Of a DNA stretch of 39,223 bases, positions 15,180 through 23,790 are shown piece by piece. A program made the position numbers and the translations under genes. Each line of letters opens with the position of its first letter. The first letter of the stretch is position 1. Source of the stretch: Lachnospiraceae bacterium (GTDB lineage Bacteria > Bacillota > Clostridia > Lachnospirales > Lachnospiraceae); assembly GCA_024684215.1 (NCBI GenBank), contig JAIKXH010000047.1, positions 1 through 39,223 of the forward strand. Direction: 5' to 3'. The notes beneath the pieces are model-generated. The model worked only from the letters and a program-made list of their open reading frames with translations. It did not search any database and was not told the origin of the DNA.

Positions 15180-16023
15180 GTTCTTTGTCCTTTATCTCAA
15201 AAAAGCCATATCTTATGGCGCCTGTAGGGCAATGTTTGATACAGTCACCGCAGTGTACGCACTCTCTGTCTCCGACTTTTTTGATGTCCATCATGCAGTT
15301 TCTGACGCAGGCATCGCAGCCGATACATTTATCCATTTTAACCTTTATTCCGAAAAAGGCAATAGGATTAAAGAACGAATAAATCGCACCGAGCGGACAT
15401 AAAAATCTGCAAAAAGCTCTGTGAATAAAAGTACAGGCTATTATTATGAGACATAATACAAATACTTTCCACGAAAACAAAAATCCAAGCATAGCTCTGA
15501 CGTTTTCATTGGCTATAGTAAGAGGAATCCCGCCGCTGAGCGTACCCGCCGGGCAAATCCATTTGCAAAAAGCCGGATAGTGTTTTATGAGCGGAATTGC
15601 AATGACCATTATACCAAGAATTAAATATTTTAAATAGCTCAAAATTCTTGTAAATCTGCTTTTTTTCAGTTTTGGTACGGGTATTTTTGCCAAAAGCTCC
15701 TGCAAAAAGCCAAATGGACATAAAAAACCGCATATAACTCTTCCGAGCAAAAGCCCGAAAAGAAGAAGCGTTCCGATAACATAAAAAGGTATCTTATAGC
15801 CTGCTCCGACAAGTCCCGACTGAAGACTTCCGAGAGGGCAGGCCATGACGGCTCCGGGGCAGGAATAGCAGTTAAGCCCCGGCACGCAAGCTCCTTTTAT
15901 ATTTCCTGTAAATATCTCCCCCTTAAAAAAACCCTTGATATTACAATTGTATAAAACCGCAGCCAAAAGCTGGGTGTATCTCCTTATATATGTATGTAAT
16001 CTGTTTTTAAAGATTTTCTTCAT
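15154..16023 (-). CDS. NapH/CcoG-like membrane protein with two 4Fe-4S clusters
   Basis: 289 aa with four or five membrane helices and a ferredoxin-like C-terminal domain. The N-terminal region has a cysteine-rich loop (NCYSCPGAVMACPLG) and the family's repeated C-x3-C-P motifs (CGFLCPFG, CKWICPAG, CRFLCPLG). Two ferredoxin motifs follow at about 235-275, CIGCDACVRNC and CVHCGDCIKHCPTGAI. NapH, NosR and CcoG use this arrangement for electron transfer across or along the membrane. Here there is no nitrate or nitrous-oxide reductase nearby. The upstream neighbour is a tiny CxxC membrane protein, and a thioredoxin-like lipoprotein lies 2.2 kb away, so an outward thiol-reducing relay is a reasonable inference. 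Confidence 0.85.
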   Translation of the reverse strand: MKKIFKNRLHTYIRRYTQLLAAVLYNCNIKGFFKGEIFTGNIKGACVPGLNCYSCPGAVMACPLGSLQSGLVGAGYKIPFYVIGTLLLFGLLLGRVICGFLCPFGFLQELLAKIPVPKLKKSRFTRILSYLKYLILGIMVIAIPLIKHYPAFCKWICPAGTLSGGIPLTIANENVRAMLGFLFSWKVFVLCLIIIACTFIHRAFCRFLCPLGAIYSFFNPIAFFGIKVKMDKCIGCDACVRNCMMDIKKVGDRECVHCGDCIKHCPTGAIRYGFFEIKDKEHGTGKRNI

Positions 16024-16035
16024 AGCTTTCCCCGA

Positions 16036-16185
16036 TCATCCCAGTCCTATGCACTCCGTGCATATCCTTACCGCCTTGTTTTTTACATCTCTGAAACCGT
16101 CATTTTTCAGTCCGTAAACCACAAATACGATTGCCAGGGCAAAGATCAAGGAAAATATCAATATTTTTACCTTCTTTTTCTTCAT
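16036..16185 (-). CDS. Small membrane CxxC protein, CD1871A-like
   Basis: 49 aa. The sequence opens with MKKKK, has one membrane helix at about 8-26, and ends with a short soluble part carrying CTEC at 42-45 followed by GLG. This is the layout of the CD1871A-type CXXC small proteins found beside NapH-like Fe-S proteins in clostridia. The positive-inside rule places the CxxC pair outside the membrane. It ends 12 bp before the Fe-S protein gene on the same strand, and GGGGA precedes its start. It probably hands electrons or thiol equivalents between the Fe-S membrane protein and an extracytoplasmic thioredoxin-like partner; this role is an inference. Confidence 0.75.
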   Translation of the reverse strand: MKKKKVKILIFSLIFALAIVFVVYGLKNDGFRDVKNKAVRICTECIGLG

Positions 16186-16268
16186 AAAAATGTCCCCAAA
16201 ACATACTTCCATTATTAATAAAATTTACTAAATATTCAGTATTTATACTATCATATAAGAGCAAAATA

Positions 16269-16277
16269 TGGTAGAAT
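16269..16277 (+). promoter_or_regulatory. Possible extended -10 promoter for chemoreceptor gene
   Basis: TGG-TAGAAT at 16269-16277 fits an extended -10. There is no convincing -35 at 17-18 bp and no sigma-28 type GCCGATAA. The leader would be about 67 nt. Confidence 0.4.
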
Positions 16278-16351
16278 ATCTTAACTCAATTTAATAGCAA
16301 TTGCTTTTCCATAATTGCCTAGTACCTTTACAAGTAGAAAGGAATAATATT

Positions 16352-18100
16352 ATGAAGAAAAAAGCACTAACCATCACCGCCTCACTCTTTATAGCAGGCG
16401 GACTATTAATCGCAATGCTCGTGGCCAGCATCGGTTTCTTTACAGGCCAAATCATGTCAACTTCCGATTCGGATGAAGAACTCTACTTTGATCACTTATA
16501 CACCATCAGTTCAGACTTAATTAATGCAGACAGAGATTTCTATCAGGCAATGGTTGCGGCCATTGAGTATCACGACCTTCTTGCCGCTCCCGCAGATGTT
16601 CCCTCAGAACAGCTCAAAGAGCTTCAGGATACCTACGTTAACGAATATAAAGAAAATGTAGATCAGTCTCTTGAACGAATTGATGCCGCTTATTCTTTGG
16701 CTTCCGAGGATGCTCTCCTTATAACCGGAACAAAAGTAGAGGGCAAAAACTACAAGGAATACTACGAAGAGTTTAAGGCAGGTTTTGACGCTTGGAAAAC
16801 TGTTTTCGATGTTGAAAACAACACCGGTGATTACGCTATGTTTATCCAGAATTTTGAAGCAGCAAGAGGCTCAATTTCAGGAATGACCGATATCACCGAA
16901 GATTGGGCTATCGCAGAAAAAGAAATCCAGGAAAAAGGTAATATCACAAGAATCATCGTAAGCGTTTCCATATTTGGAGTACTTACCCTTGCCGTACTTG
17001 CCGCTGCTATCGTTATAGTCTCCATGATGCGTAAGAGCTTAAACTACATTGTAAAGGCCGTAAGCGAAATGTCCGGCGGAGACTTTGCCACTGCTATAAA
17101 TGCAGAGAGTATGTTTAATGAATTCTATGCGCTTGAGTACTCAATGGAAGATATGCGTTCAAGACTTCAGAACTCACTTAAGCTTGTCATTGAATCCGCT
17201 GATGATGTTAATGAGAAAGCTCAAAACACCAAGGCAAGCATAACCGACTCGGAGGATAACACCAACAATATCTCAGTTGCCGTAAGCGAGCTTGCCGAAG
17301 GCGCTATGACTATGGCGGAAGATGTACAGACCACCGCTCAGATTACCGTTGATATCGGAGAGAGCATCGACAAGGTTCAGACCGCCGCATCATCCAACCT
17401 TGAAAAAGTCAAAGCCCTCTATGAGAATTCAATCGCTCTTCAGAAACAGCTCGGTGACATCAGAAAAGCCGACGAGCTTACTGACGCAAAGGCCGGTCAG
17501 GTCGCAGATTCCGTAGGAAAGACTGCGGAAGTTGTTGAAGAGATTTCCAAGGCCGCAGAGGGAATCATTTCCATTGCCAGTCAGACCAACCTTCTTGCTT
17601 TGAACGCTTCGATTGAGGCTGCCAGAGCAGGTGAAGCAGGTAAGGGCTTTGCAGTTGTTGCAGATAATATTAAGGGACTTGCAGAAGAATCCAACCAGAT
17701 GGCAGGCGAGATCACCAATATGCTCAGCACCATCACCCAGTACTCTAATGAGAACAAGAATCTCACCGCCAGCATAAAGGATGCAACCACAAGCGAAGCA
17801 GCTGCTCTTTCACAGATGAGTGCTTCATTTGATGAAATGCTTGCACTTCTTAGTGAAACCGAGGACGGCAACAAGGAGATCGCTTCTCTTGTTGAATCCA
17901 TGACCGAGGGTAAGGATAAGATTATGAGCTCTGTAGACTCCCTTTCAAGTCTCTCGGAGGAATACGCCGCTTCTACACAGGAAACCAGCGCTTCCATCAC
18001 ACAGCTCACCTCAAATATGGGTGGCATTGTTTCCGAGGCCGATGAGCTTGGAAATATTTCCGACAGCCTCAAGAAGAATGTTGATTTCTTCAAGGTTTAA
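16352..18100 (+). CDS. Methyl-accepting chemotaxis protein
   Basis: 582 aa, one of only two plus-strand genes. It has a first membrane helix at about 5-28, an extracytoplasmic four-helix-type sensor region (about 30-195), a second helix at about 200-225 ([17 protein letters not shown]), a HAMP-like segment, and a long cytoplasmic coiled coil. The signalling hairpin tip is clear: [19 protein letters not shown] followed by [18 protein letters not shown]. It binds CheA and CheW to steer flagellar rotation; the ligand is unknown. I use the ATG at 16352, which has AAAGGA upstream, rather than the start at 16301. It is divergent from the CxxC/Fe-S genes and ends in a hairpin terminator. Confidence 0.95.
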   Translation: MKKKALTITASLFIAGGLLIAMLVASIGFFTGQIMSTSDSDEELYFDHLYTISSDLINADRDFYQAMVAAIEYHDLLAAPADVPSEQLKELQDTYVNEYKENVDQSLERIDAAYSLASEDALLITGTKVEGKNYKEYYEEFKAGFDAWKTVFDVENNTGDYAMFIQNFEAARGSISGMTDITEDWAIAEKEIQEKGNITRIIVSVSIFGVLTLAVLAAAIVIVSMMRKSLNYIVKAVSEMSGGDFATAINAESMFNEFYALEYSMEDMRSRLQNSLKLVIESADDVNEKAQNTKASITDSEDNTNNISVAVSELAEGAMTMAEDVQTTAQITVDIGESIDKVQTAASSNLEKVKALYENSIALQKQLGDIRKADELTDAKAGQVADSVGKTAEVVEEISKAAEGIISIASQTNLLALNASIEAARAGEAGKGFAVVADNIKGLAEESNQMAGEITNMLSTITQYSNENKNLTASIKDATTSEAAALSQMSASFDEMLALLSETEDGNKEIASLVESMTEGKDKIMSSVDSLSSLSEEYAASTQETSASITQLTSNMGGIVSEADELGNISDSLKKNVDFFKV

Positions 18101-18152
18101 AAGATTCTTAAATAAACTAAAGGTATTCGCTATATAAATGTTTTAAAGATAA

Positions 18153-18185
18153 AAACAGCAGGCCGCTTGACCTGCTGTTTTATTG
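18153..18185 (+). terminator. Bidirectional terminator between chemoreceptor and TlpA-like gene
   Basis: Arms 18153-18162 (aaacagcagg) and 18171-18180 (cctgctgttt) pair perfectly around an 8-nt loop. T-rich sequence follows on the plus strand and a T run on the minus strand. It serves the convergent genes on both sides. Confidence 0.9.
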
Positions 18186-18213
18186 TTGTTTTATTGTTGT
18201 TTTATTGTTGTTT
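18177..18213. repeat. 11-bp tandem repeat, about three copies
   Basis: The unit ttttattgttg is repeated directly after the terminator stem. It is likely a slippage-generated simple repeat. Confidence 0.7.
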
Positions 18214-18251
18214 TACGTTCTTAATAACCCCTGCCCGCCAATCGTAAGGCT

Positions 18252-19049
18252 TTACTGATTTGCCATAGCCTCTTCTACCGCACTCTTATATGCGCTGTAA
18301 GGATCTCTGGGAGCTCCGACAAATATTTCGTATACATATCCGTTTTTAACTATAACGGTGTAGGGGACATACTGTGTGGGGTAATACGAACTTACCGCTC
18401 CGCTGTAGTCATAAGCTATATTGAAATCGTATCCGTAGTATGACACAAAATCATCGACAACCGCGTTATCCTCAAGGCAGTTAACGCATACAAGTTCAAA
18501 ACCATCGGTTATATCCTCGGATAAACGTCCGAGATCCGGAAGTTCTCCTACACAGGGAGGGCACCATGTTGCCCAGAAATTAATGAGCACTACTTTATCA
18601 TCGTGATCTGAAAGTGTAAATGTTTCACCGTTAGTAAGACTCACTGTAAAATCGGGAGCAACATCACCAACTTCAAGTTCTTTAATATCTCCGGTTCCTT
18701 CAGTCGCATTTGGACGATTCGGGATGGCGGGAGTCTGTGTGCTTTCGGATGTGTTTTCAGTCTCCGCAGCTTCTGTACTCTGAGTATTTTCTGTTGTCTC
18801 TGCATCCGGCACATTTTCTGTAGTATCCGTCTCCGGCAAGGTCTCTGCGACCTCTATATCAGGTTCGGGCTGTGTCTCCAAAGTGACTTCCGTCTCATCC
18901 ATGGCATCTATAACATCGGATATATCGGCGGTTTCACTCTCAATACGGGCATTTACCGGTCCGGAATGATCCTTTGCAGCGCTGCATCCGGCAAGTGTCA
19001 AAGCCGCCAGTCCACCCGCTATCATGTAAGCAATGATTTTCTTTTTCAT
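18252..19049 (-). CDS. TlpA/ResA-like thioredoxin-fold lipoprotein
   Basis: 265 aa. The signal peptide ends in the lipobox L-A-G-C with Cys22, so the mature protein is anchored outside the membrane. A linker rich in threonine, glutamate and serine (about 35-118) precedes a redoxin domain. The active site is WCPPC (162-166), preceded by NFWAT, and a cis-proline is visible in YVPYT. Such proteins reduce or isomerise extracytoplasmic disulfides; in ResA relatives the reductant comes through a membrane partner. The nearby CxxC protein and NapH-like Fe-S protein are candidate partners, although the chemoreceptor gene lies in between. It has its own promoter and a repeat-containing leader. Confidence 0.9.
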   Translation of the reverse strand: MKKKIIAYMIAGGLAALTLAGCSAAKDHSGPVNARIESETADISDVIDAMDETEVTLETQPEPDIEVAETLPETDTTENVPDAETTENTQSTEAAETENTSESTQTPAIPNRPNATEGTGDIKELEVGDVAPDFTVSLTNGETFTLSDHDDKVVLINFWATWCPPCVGELPDLGRLSEDITDGFELVCVNCLEDNAVVDDFVSYYGYDFNIAYDYSGAVSSYYPTQYVPYTVIVKNGYVYEIFVGAPRDPYSAYKSAVEEAMANQ

Positions 19050-19069
19050 AATTTTGTATTTCCTTTTTC

Positions 19070-19117
19070 TATGCTGTTTGATTTTTATGCTTTTTAGTTT
19101 TTATGCTTTTTGATATT
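19070..19117. repeat. 16-bp tandem repeat, three copies, in the TlpA-like gene leader
   Basis: Units at 19070-19085, 19086-19101 and 19102-19117 share TATGCTnTTT(G/A)nTTTT with few differences. They lie in the 5' leader of the TlpA-like gene, between its promoter and ribosome binding site. Confidence 0.75.
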
Positions 19118-19149
19118 TCATAGATATCTTTGGGTTTCTTTTCGGCTTC

Positions 19150-19178
19150 ATTCTAACATAGAGTATATTTTTTGAAAA
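19150..19178 (-). promoter_or_regulatory. Sigma-A promoter for TlpA-like lipoprotein
   Basis: On the minus strand, -35 TTTTCA (19173-19178) and -10 TAGAAT (19150-19155) have a 17-bp spacer. The leader to the ATG at 19049 is about 95 nt and contains the 16-bp repeats. Confidence 0.55.
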
Positions 19179-19197
19179 CAATTAATTATATATACGA

Positions 19198-21918
19198 TTA
19201 CTCGACGTTCTTTAGTGCTTCGGTAAGAGGTACTCTTCTGATTCGTCTCATATCTACCAGTGAGACTACAGTATATGCAATCAAAACGATTACTATACAC
19301 TTAACTATGGACAACGGCGTCATACTAAATTTAAACCAGCCTGCCATACCGTACATTACAAATGCCCATAGCCATCTTACAAACAGATAACTGATTGCAG
19401 CTGTAACAAGCGTAGATAAGATAACCACTATACCGGTGAGCATGACATAGAGTCTTCCTATCTCTCTGTTTTTATAACCAAGTACCTTTACCATCGAAAT
19501 TGATGTCGCATTGTTCTCTATTATGATTTTGGTGAGCAAATATATTATAAGGATGGCCATTGCTCCGCAAAAGTAGGAGAAAATATCCATAATTCCGCCC
19601 ATCGAATAGCTGAGCTGATTTGCCATCTTCATAAGATCGTCCGAGGTTATCACGGCTCCTATATACTCATCATCAATATCGGTGATCTCTTTGTCGGATA
19701 CAAAGCCCGTAAAGCTTCCCTCCTCCAGATCAAAAATCTCATTGAACTTATCGTTTGGCATAAACAAGGCAATAGAACCTGTCATATCAAAGATACCGAC
19801 AACATTAAACCGGTATGCATCTTTTGCATACTTTGCCTTTAAGGAAACAGTATCTCCTTCGCTTAACTTAAATTTTTCAGCATAATCTTTGGAAATGTAT
19901 ACATTCCCTTTTTCTATATCATAGGGAAGAGCGTAATACTTGCTGTCTTTACTGTATCCGTATATGGTAACCTGCTCGCCGACTCTCACACCGTCGACCG
20001 TAGAGAGATTTTCCATCGAAAACTTTTCCGCGCCTTCGGTTTTGGTATCTATCTTGTTTCCGTCTTCGTCCTCGGTACTTTTAAGAATATATTGATATTC
20101 CGAAACAGCAAACTCATCCGCTTTTTCTATATATCCCTTGAGAGTAACCGGCATTCCCACTGAGAATATAAGTAACACCATAACAAAAAATATTCCCGCA
20201 AAAAGGACAAGATATCCCGGTACATTCTGATTAAATATCCTGATTCTAAAACGTGCAAAGAACGAGAACTTCGGCAGCTTAACAGCCTTTTTGTTTTTCC
20301 TTACAGATAAATCTCCGCGCAGGAATTTAAGCGGACTATGTTTTAATCTAAAGTATACGATTACGGTATTTATAACTATCACGGTAACTACCGGGAAAAT
20401 CGTAGTTCTTATAAAAGCCTCACCGTCCCAGTATGTTTTAATTGGAGGAAGCGAATAACTTCTTCCGTACACAAACACAACAGCTCCTCTTAAAAGCGTG
20501 TATCCAATCACATTTCCGATTATCGCTGAAGCAAGAGTAAGTATAACCGGCACGGAAACATAGTGCATTAAAAGCTCACGTCTTGTATATCCCGAAGCCC
20601 TCAAGGTACCTATAACCTTTGACTCCGCGGTAATTGTATTGCTGGCGGTTATTGCAAAAATAAATGCAAGCACAACCACAAGCACTATCAAAAGTACCTC
20701 ACACATGGCTTTGTCACTGCCCATATCATCCGGTGCAAAGTGAATTGCCTGGCACAAATATTCCGGCACAAAATCCGTGAGTTTGTTTATATGATCCTCA
20801 TACTTTTCAAGAGCCTCAAGGTTGTCTACATATTCATCTATGGTAGGCTGAAGCGCTTTAAGCGCATCTCCTTCTGCCTGTAAAGCATCCCTCTCTTCCT
20901 GTAACGCTTCTCCTCTTGCCTTTAGTTCATCTGCTCTTTTCTGCAGCTCTTCCTCTTTATTTTTCAGTTCATTTCCGAAAGTTTCAAGTTCTGAAGCCCC
21001 TCTCTTAAGCAACGCCATTTCTTTTAACTCTACGCTTTCAGCCTCGAGAGCTTTTCCTTCTCTTTCAAACTCATCAGCTCTGGCCTTAAGATCTTCACTG
21101 CGCTTTTCCAAATCATCCGCCTTATCCTGAACATCCTCGAGATAATCGGACCATATTTCTACATTGTCGGATAATTCTTTGGCCTCATCTTCATCGTCAA
21201 GATATCCGCCTGTTGCTGCAAGAACCGCCACCTTGGGAATAAGGTCGTCCGCAAGTATCTTTTTCTCCTCATCAGTAGTAGGACGATCGTTGTACTGATA
21301 AGCGTACTGCCATACCGTAGTTCCTTCTAAGCCCTCAAAGCATTCTTTCGTTACAACTCCTATATCAAACGTTATGGCATCAAACATTGTATCGGTATTT
21401 TTGATAAAAAGAGTACTGTAGTCAGACAGCGAAACAAGTCCGGTTACCTTCATCTTTTTATCACCGACGGTTATAACATCTCCGACATTCATGTTTACAT
21501 TACCCGCATGCCTGTTATCGATTGCAATCTCATCCGTTGCCTTCGGCATCTCTCCCTCGATTAAGGCTACGAGGTTTACCTCTTCTCTTATCTCAAAAAT
21601 CCTTATATCGGCTTCCTTTGTGCCGTCTGAGTCTTTATCCTCCGTGAAATCTTTATAAAACTGAGGGTAAACAGTTATCCCTTCATTTTCAATCTGTTCG
21701 AGTAAAAATTCGGTGGCTTCGTCTTCAAGTTCGAAATGACCATCCTCTATATTGTAATCCTCAAATGCTTCTGCAAATGTTCTCTCCATCGAGTTGTTCG
21801 CAACATACATTGCACAAACTAAAGAGATTGTTAAAATCAGCAAAAGACAAAGTACCAGATATTTCTTCCAGTCCTTTTTTATATTCTTAGGTATTCTGTT
21901 ATTTAATGGGTTTCTCAT
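19198..21918 (-). CDS. FtsX/MacB-type ABC permease with long extracytoplasmic coiled coil
   Basis: 906 aa, partner of the ATPase gene 44 bp upstream. The first helix (about 20-40) is followed by a MacB-like periplasmic domain. An unbroken charged heptad region at about 245-385 then follows, with repeats such as RADELKARGEALQEER. Three further helices (about 405-530) form the first FtsX domain, a second extracytoplasmic domain follows (about 590-770), and the last three helices (about 775-890) form the second FtsX domain. Permeases of this type act mechanically in lipoprotein release, peptide resistance or cell-wall hydrolase control rather than as classical pores. The coiled coil resembles that inserted in some Firmicute permeases and could reach cell-wall partners; which one is unknown. 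Confidence 0.9.
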   Translation of the reverse strand: MRNPLNNRIPKNIKKDWKKYLVLCLLLILTISLVCAMYVANNSMERTFAEAFEDYNIEDGHFELEDEATEFLLEQIENEGITVYPQFYKDFTEDKDSDGTKEADIRIFEIREEVNLVALIEGEMPKATDEIAIDNRHAGNVNMNVGDVITVGDKKMKVTGLVSLSDYSTLFIKNTDTMFDAITFDIGVVTKECFEGLEGTTVWQYAYQYNDRPTTDEEKKILADDLIPKVAVLAATGGYLDDEDEAKELSDNVEIWSDYLEDVQDKADDLEKRSEDLKARADEFEREGKALEAESVELKEMALLKRGASELETFGNELKNKEEELQKRADELKARGEALQEERDALQAEGDALKALQPTIDEYVDNLEALEKYEDHINKLTDFVPEYLCQAIHFAPDDMGSDKAMCEVLLIVLVVVLAFIFAITASNTITAESKVIGTLRASGYTRRELLMHYVSVPVILTLASAIIGNVIGYTLLRGAVVFVYGRSYSLPPIKTYWDGEAFIRTTIFPVVTVIVINTVIVYFRLKHSPLKFLRGDLSVRKNKKAVKLPKFSFFARFRIRIFNQNVPGYLVLFAGIFFVMVLLIFSVGMPVTLKGYIEKADEFAVSEYQYILKSTEDEDGNKIDTKTEGAEKFSMENLSTVDGVRVGEQVTIYGYSKDSKYYALPYDIEKGNVYISKDYAEKFKLSEGDTVSLKAKYAKDAYRFNVVGIFDMTGSIALFMPNDKFNEIFDLEEGSFTGFVSDKEITDIDDEYIGAVITSDDLMKMANQLSYSMGGIMDIFSYFCGAMAILIIYLLTKIIIENNATSISMVKVLGYKNREIGRLYVMLTGIVVILSTLVTAAISYLFVRWLWAFVMYGMAGWFKFSMTPLSIVKCIVIVLIAYTVVSLVDMRRIRRVPLTEALKNVE

Positions 21919-21962
21919 AGCTTTCCTTTCACACTTTTTACCATATCTTTTGATATGCTAAG

Positions 21963-22673
21963 CTACCAATCCAGCTCGCTTGCGCTCACCTTGTTTTCAT
22001 TGACAATATTTTTGCGCACCTTGCCGTCTCGAAGCTTAATTGTGTGATCTGCCATGTTTGAAATCGCTTCGTTATGAGTTACCATTATGATTGTATTTCC
22101 GTATTTTTTGTTTACGTCCTCTATAAGCTTTAGGATTTCCTTTGATGTATTATAATCAAGTGCACCGGTCGGCTCATCGCAAAGTAATATATCCGGATTT
22201 TTTACAATAGCTCTTCCGATACTGGTCCTTTGCTGCTGTCCGCCTGAAAGCTGGTTTGGCAGTTTATGCCTGTGCTCATAAAGTCCGAGAGTTTTTAGAA
22301 GCTCGTCAATATCAAGTGCCTTATCCGAAAGGTATGCTCCTACCTCAATGTTTTCCTTTACAGTCAGATTTGGAATCAGGTTGTAGAGCTGAAAAACATA
22401 TCCTAAATGCTTTCTTCTATACTGTGTAAGAGCTTTTTCGTCCATATCGCGGAGTTTGTCACCGCCTATGGAAATAAAGCCGTCATCCGCAGAATCAATG
22501 CCTCCTATGATATTAAGAAGGGTGGACTTTCCCGATCCCGAGGGGCCTAGAAGTACGCAAAACTCTCCTTTGGCTACCGAAAAATCCATACCTCTTAATA
22601 CTTCCTGCCTGCTCTCTCCCTCACCGTAAGACTTAAAAACATTACTTACTTCCAAAAACTTTTCGTCCGACAT
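21963..22673 (-). CDS. ABC transporter ATPase of MacB/LolD type
   Basis: About 236 aa. It has Walker A GPSGSGKST, a Q-loop in GYVFQLYNLIPNLTV, signature LSGGQQQRTSIG, Walker B ILLCDEPTGALD, and switch histidine in MVTHNEAI. The VFQLYNLIP and DEPTGALD features are typical of the LolD/MacB/FtsE-like group that pairs with FtsX-type permeases, matching the downstream gene. AAGGAG lies five bases before the ATG at 22673; the ATG at 22676 is too close to it. The 132-bp gap before it contains no clear promoter or terminator that I can support. Confidence 0.93.
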   Translation of the reverse strand: MSDEKFLEVSNVFKSYGEGESRQEVLRGMDFSVAKGEFCVLLGPSGSGKSTLLNIIGGIDSADDGFISIGGDKLRDMDEKALTQYRRKHLGYVFQLYNLIPNLTVKENIEVGAYLSDKALDIDELLKTLGLYEHRHKLPNQLSGGQQQRTSIGRAIVKNPDILLCDEPTGALDYNTSKEILKLIEDVNKKYGNTIIMVTHNEAISNMADHTIKLRDGKVRKNIVNENKVSASELDW

Positions 22674-22808
22674 CATTACTCCTTCTTATTCGTTCACATA
22701 TTGAATAAATAATAATTTATAACTAAATGCTTACGATTGGGTTTTTCGGTTATGTTTTATTTGGTTTTTGATTCTTTGGAATTTAATTTATGTGTTATCT
22801 AAGTAGTT

Positions 22809-23588
22809 TTATCCCAGTGCCACATCAAGCGCCATCATAACGGTAAAACCAAGCGCGAACATTATAGTTCCGATATTTGAGTGCTCCCCCTCTGCCATTT
22901 CAGGTACAAGTTCTTCCACAACTACATACATCATTCCGCCGGCAGCAAAGCTTAAAAGAAAAGGCAATAACGGTACCACATACTGTGCTGCAAGTATGGT
23001 AAGAAGCGCTCCTATCGGCTCTACTGCTCCTGAAAGCGTGCCATATAAAAATGCCTTTCCTTTCTTCATTCCCTCAGCCTTTAAAGGCATTGAGATAATA
23101 GCTCCCTCAGGGAAATTCTGTATTGCAATTCCAAGTGATAATGCTAATGCTCCGGTTGCGGTAATTCCTGCGTTTCCTGTCATGAACCCGGCGTATACTA
23201 CGCCTACCGCCATTCCCTCCGGAAGATTGTGGAGCGTAACCGCCAAAACCAGCATTGTTGTTTTGGCAAGCCTGCTTTTAGGCCCCTCCTGGCTGTGGTC
23301 TAAGTGCATATGAGGAATAATTCTGTCCAAAAGCAACAGGAAAAGTATTCCTATCCAAAAGCCTATAAACGCAGGCAAAAAAGCCAGTTTTCCAAGATGC
23401 GCCGACTGGTCCATAGCAGGAATGATAAGGCTCCAGATAGATGCAGCCACCATTACGCCGGCCGCAAATCCGGTAAGAGCTCTCTGAAGCTTTGCATTTA
23501 ATTTATTCTTCATGAAAAGAACACACGCTGCTCCGAGCGTTGTTCCCAAAAACGGTATCAATAATCCTTGTACTGTCTTAAGATACAT
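22809..23588 (-). CDS. ZIP-family divalent metal transporter (ZupT-like)
   Basis: 259 aa with about eight membrane helices. The metal-coordinating helices show HNLPEG and the related QNFPEG, the hallmark of ZIP helices 4 and 5. A histidine-rich cytoplasmic loop (HMHLDH) precedes them. ZupT relatives import Zn2+, Fe2+ or Mn2+. The start at 23588 is supported by GAGGTG six bases upstream; a longer reading to 23630 has no site. Upstream lies a strong promoter overlapped by inverted repeats of DtxR/MntR-like form, which suggests metal-dependent repression and therefore uptake of iron or manganese. Confidence 0.9.
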   Translation of the reverse strand: MYLKTVQGLLIPFLGTTLGAACVLFMKNKLNAKLQRALTGFAAGVMVAASIWSLIIPAMDQSAHLGKLAFLPAFIGFWIGILFLLLLDRIIPHMHLDHSQEGPKSRLAKTTMLVLAVTLHNLPEGMAVGVVYAGFMTGNAGITATGALALSLGIAIQNFPEGAIISMPLKAEGMKKGKAFLYGTLSGAVEPIGALLTILAAQYVVPLLPFLLSFAAGGMMYVVVEELVPEMAEGEHSNIGTIMFALGFTVMMALDVALG

Positions 23589-23670
23589 GTCATTCACCTC
23601 TTTCTCATAAATTAAATACTGTTGTTTCAACCTGTAAGCTTGTTTTTATCTGTTTTAATAATATAAAAAA

Positions 23671-23747
23671 GATGATTAATCTAGTCTTACTTATGTTAGT
23701 TATATCTAACTTAGATTAGATTATATCATCTTTTGTGCATTAGTCAA
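23671..23747 (-). promoter_or_regulatory. Promoter with inverted-repeat operator for ZIP transporter
   Basis: On the minus strand, -35 TTGACT (23742-23747) and perfect -10 TATAAT (23720-23725) have a 16-bp spacer. Just downstream, 23695-23710 is the near-palindrome GTTAG-TTATAT-CTAAC. It is flanked by outer arms 23671-23683 and 23717-23730 (GATGATtAATCTA and its complement with one bulge). TTAG/CTAA half sites resemble DtxR-family operators. The outer arms followed by a T run could also act as a weak terminator for the PilZ gene. Confidence 0.6.
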
Positions 23748-23790
23748 TATAAACTTATAAATATTTTATGCAAATTGCTAAAGCGATATG

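Noticed and set aside
23671-23730. Strong terminator for the PilZ gene
   Set aside because: The stem is AT-rich with a bulge and a long loop; operator function for the ZIP promoter explains it better, although weak termination cannot be excluded.
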